DNA from: Coriobacteriaceae bacterium
GTDB taxonomy: Bacteria; Actinomycetota; Coriobacteriia; Coriobacteriales; UBA8131
DNA: 7,829 nucleotides
Reading direction: 5' to 3'
NCBI GenBank assembly: GCA_012515495.1
Contig: JAAYYH010000056.1
Span: 1-7,829 of the forward strand
The notes beneath the pieces were generated by a model that saw only the letters and a list, made by a program, of their open reading frames with translations, ran no database searches and was not told the origin of the DNA. This document shows, piece by piece, positions 6,202 to 7,829 of the stretch; the stretch's first letter is position 1; each line of letters begins with the position of its first letter. Position numbers and translations under genes: made by a program.

Positions 6202-6435
6202 ATGCTCTTGACAAAAGTGACCGCTTCACACGGCCTGACGTATTTTAGCCTATATCAGCGCAAATATGATGGGGATTCTATAGGAACTTTTGATATATGC
6301 ATATCCTCGGACTTTGATACACAATGCAAGCCTTCTGAAGCAGAAAATATTATGCCATTCACCAAATATGCACAGACAGAAAATGCAATTCTGCGAAACT
6401 TTGCCTCATGCTCTTGCCTGAAGCATCAACTCTAA
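6202..6435 (+). CDS. Doubtful small ORF in the AT-rich gap
   Basis: A 77-codon frame on the opposite strand from its neighbours. In its favour are an ATG at 6202 preceded by AAGGTG (6192-6197) at a usable 4-nt distance. Against it are AT-rich composition unlike the other genes, no recognisable domain, no membrane segment, no plausible promoter and odd residue usage (six Cys and Met-poor, low-complexity-free but patternless). The product starts MLLTKVTASHGLTYFSLYQR. I list it only because nothing else explains the gap; it may well be chance. Confidence 0.2.
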   Translation: MLLTKVTASHGLTYFSLYQRKYDGDSIGTFDICISSDFDTQCKPSEAENIMPFTKYAQTENAILRNFASCSCLKHQL

Positions 6436-6490
6436 TCGCTTCTTGTTGCCACCCTACCAGCTTCTAACCATGCGCGTGCTGTCCCGATTA

Positions 6491-6922
6491 TCATACCCAC
6501 TTATTGTAATTCTTGCGATCATCTATCGGGATTATCACCCAGAAGATAAGGTAGAGAGGGACTATCACATACCATAAGGCGATACCCAAAACGATGGCTA
6601 CTATCCTAACAACAGCTGGATCGACATTGAGGTATTCAGCTATCCCTCCGCAGACTCCAGCAAGCTTCTTGTTGGTTGCCGAACGATAGAGTTTCTTATT
6701 GGTGGGCAAATTAAGCTTTCCACGTTGAGCTGCCACCACTAAGAAGACACCGGCTGCAACCAATACTAAGGGCCAAAGGATATTTAGCACCAACCTTATC
6801 ACGTGCCAGAATTCGCCGAACCAGTCGCCGAAGAATCGCTCACTCAATTGCCAGAGACCCGCAAGCATCAACAAGCACCCAACTATCACAGCTACTGTTG
6901 TCTTGTTCAGTTTCTTGTCCAT
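6491..6922 (-). CDS. PspC-domain envelope stress membrane protein
   Basis: The product is 143 aa. Two N-terminal membrane helices (about 8-24 and 41-65) resemble the LiaI/LiaF transmembrane region. A PspC domain follows at about 76-134: KKLYRSATNKKLAGVCGGIA, then EYLNVDPAVVRIVAIVLGI, then a membrane helix ending in IIP. KxLaGVCgGiAeYlnvDptlvRi is the PspC signature. In the Psp system PspC is an inner-membrane partner that senses envelope damage; in Gram-positives such proteins pair with LiaF/toastrack proteins and often a two-component system. The ATG at 6920-6922 has AGGGAAGA about 7-8 nt upstream. It lies 58 bp downstream of the toastrack-like gene, on the same strand, so they form one operon. 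No PspA gene is in the window. Confidence 0.87.
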   Translation of the reverse strand: MDKKLNKTTVAVIVGCLLMLAGLWQLSERFFGDWFGEFWHVIRLVLNILWPLVLVAAGVFLVVAAQRGKLNLPTNKKLYRSATNKKLAGVCGGIAEYLNVDPAVVRIVAIVLGIALWYVIVPLYLIFWVIIPIDDRKNYNKWV

Positions 6923-6943
6923 ATCAAATCTTCCCTGTCACTA

Positions 6944-6981
6944 ATCATATGATCACGGCTTCTTGCCTGATGATATCTGAT
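6944..6981. repeat. Imperfect stem-loop between the toastrack and pspC-like genes
   Basis: Plus-strand arms atc-atat-atca-ggc (6944-6959) pair with gcc-tgat-atat-gat (6965-6981) around the loop ttctt, giving 14 pairs broken by one mismatch, a 1-nt bulge and a 2-nt bulge. It overlaps the stop codon of the upstream gene and ends 22 nt before the pspC-like start. It has no T-tract, so it is more likely an mRNA processing or stability element than a terminator, if it works at all. Confidence 0.35.
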
Positions 6982-7829
6982 CAATATGTCCGTACATCCA
7001 GAGCAGACAATCCTTCCTGTTGGATTGTCCACACGGGAACCGAAACAACACGCCTACCTCTGGAGCCGTTCATGTAGGTATCTGAACACCAGGCCTTCAA
7101 CGATTCATCCCAAGTGAAGACCGACTCATCGACTGCCACTGAATTCAATCCTTCGCTGTAGATGATAACAGCGCTGTCTTTTGACACCTTAATCTCTGTG
7201 GAGGTAATCCCTGCTTTGATATCCACCTCTGAGCCTGTTGCCAGTGGCTCACCAAGTTGAAGGCTGATACTGGAAACACCAGAGTTGATACTTACCCGTC
7301 CAACACGCAGATCCTCTAGATTCAATCTGAGGCTTGAAGCTCCGGCATCGATGTCGACACGCTCCCAATCGACATCACGGGGCAGCAGGATCCTTTGCGA
7401 TCCTCCTTGTATGACATTGCCACTCTCGACAACAACTTCAGGCGTCGCTCCCTCTATCAGATAAAGATTGGCAGCTGTCTGAGATTGCATCTCAATCCCA
7501 CCTACCACGCTGATCGTCTCTAGCTCCACGGCCTCTGTGTTTCCAGCGCTGATCCTGGCTTCCGTGGCACCACCTTTATAGAGCAGTTTCGCGGTCTCGA
7601 TACCCGTCAGTTCAAGGGTCATCTTATTTGAGGAAGTACTCTCCTGTTCCTGCCTGGGAGAAGCGGGGACATTTAACGTGAGCTCGCGTCCGTTGTTCAG
7701 CTGGAATACCATTGGTTGACTGAAATCACCGTAATACCAGACACCAAAGACCAGAGCCGCCGAGAAAACCAGCGATGACAGCAACATGACTATATTGTTC
7801 TTCAGCGCCGTCCCGATAACAGCCAAACC
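6981..7829 (-). CDS. LiaF/toastrack-like (DUF4097-type) envelope stress protein, N-terminus cut by window edge
   Basis: At least 282 codons are visible and the frame is open at the right edge, so the TTG at 7824-7826 is probably not the true start. A membrane helix lies near the visible N-terminus (about 11-33, ending VFGVWYYG). It probably follows further helices outside the window, as in LiaF-like proteins. The rest is a beta-rich domain with repeating strands typical of the toastrack / LiaF C-terminal fold: IDAGASSLRLNLEDL, INSGVSSISLQLGEPL, IKAGITSTEIKVSK (about 157-220). Each is a G-[AVI]-[ST]-S turn between strands. The N-terminal half (about 65-155) shows weaker versions of the same pattern. 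LiaF-like proteins restrain or signal to a LiaRS-type system on cell-wall damage. The last 40 residues, with a single Cys in KAWCSDTYM, are not part of the repeats. It is co-transcribed with the PspC protein. Confidence 0.75.
   Translation of the reverse strand, partial: GLAVIGTALKNNIVMLLSSLVFSAALVFGVWYYGDFSQPMVFQLNNGRELTLNVPASPRQEQESTSSNKMTLELTGIETAKLLYKGGATEARISAGNTEAVELETISVVGGIEMQSQTAANLYLIEGATPEVVVESGNVIQGGSQRILLPRDVDWERVDIDAGASSLRLNLEDLRVGRVSINSGVSSISLQLGEPLATGSEVDIKAGITSTEIKVSKDSAVIIYSEGLNSVAVDESVFTWDESLKAWCSDTYMNGSRGRRVVSVPVWTIQQEGLSALDVRTY

Larger units (their letters stand above)
6063..6490. other. AT-rich intergenic region with scattered short repeats
   Basis: This 428-bp gap between the pspC-like gene and the beta-barrel gene falls to about 33-42% GC over 6241-6420, well below the flanking genes. 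It holds the promoter at 6134-6161, a perfect -35-like TTGACA at 6208-6213 (plus strand) with no matching -10, and a perfect 10-nt palindrome atatgcatat at 6295-6304. There are three copies of aaatatg (6198, 6262, 6364) and two of cagaaaat (6341, 6377). Small inverted repeats occur at ttctg/cagaa (6333-6345) and taatcg/cgatta (6433-6438 with 6485-6490), the latter just past the pspC-like stop. No convincing terminator, tRNA or known riboswitch fold was recognised. Confidence 0.5.

Noticed and set aside
6208..6241. Perfect TTGACA on the plus strand as a promoter
   Set aside because: There is no -10 element at 16-18 nt; the first AT-rich hexamer is 27 nt away.

Overview
The window looks like a chromosomal stretch of a monoderm (Gram-positive type) bacterium of moderate GC content (coding DNA roughly 50% GC by eye), with clear Shine-Dalgarno sites. 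An actinobacterial, perhaps Coriobacteriia-like, origin is only an inference from the gene families: PspC next to a LiaF/toastrack protein, YtxH, PRC-barrel, a flippase-only MprF-type membrane protein and an actinobacterial-looking Ddl. No rRNA, tRNA, insertion sequence, phage gene, CRISPR array or plasmid function was seen.

Layout. (1) Positions 1-967, minus strand: a two-gene stress/envelope operon, a YtxH-like membrane-anchored helical protein followed 17 bp later by a PRC-barrel protein that runs off the left edge. (2) Positions 968-1177: a divergent intergenic region with a strong dyad (992-1026) in the leader of the YtxH gene. (3) Positions 1178-2365, plus strand: an integral membrane protein of the lysylphosphatidylglycerol synthase flippase-domain family, without the synthase domain. 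(4) Positions 2416-6062, minus strand, read right to left: an RlpA-like double-psi beta-barrel envelope protein, a free-standing homologue of the N-terminal domain of cyanophycin synthetase, a fold-type I PLP aminotransferase of the LysN/MocR type, and D-alanine--D-alanine ligase. Gaps are 24, 65 and 96 bp, so they may be one operon driven from a promoter at 6134-6161. (5) Positions 6063-6490: an AT-rich gap with that promoter and one unsupported small plus-strand ORF. (6) Positions 6491-7829, minus strand: a LiaF/toastrack-like protein (cut by the right edge) and a PspC-domain protein, the classic envelope-stress pair.

The theme is the cell envelope: stress sensing (PspC/toastrack), stress-associated helical and PRC proteins, lipid modification or flipping, peptidoglycan precursor synthesis (Ddl) and a wall-directed beta-barrel. 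The least ordinary gene is the stand-alone CphA-N-like protein at 4830-5393. It keeps an H-x-x-E-H motif but has neither the ATP-grasp nor the Mur-ligase-like domain of cyanophycin synthetase. It follows the beta-barrel gene in the same reading frame, separated by one stop codon, with no visible ribosome binding site of its own.
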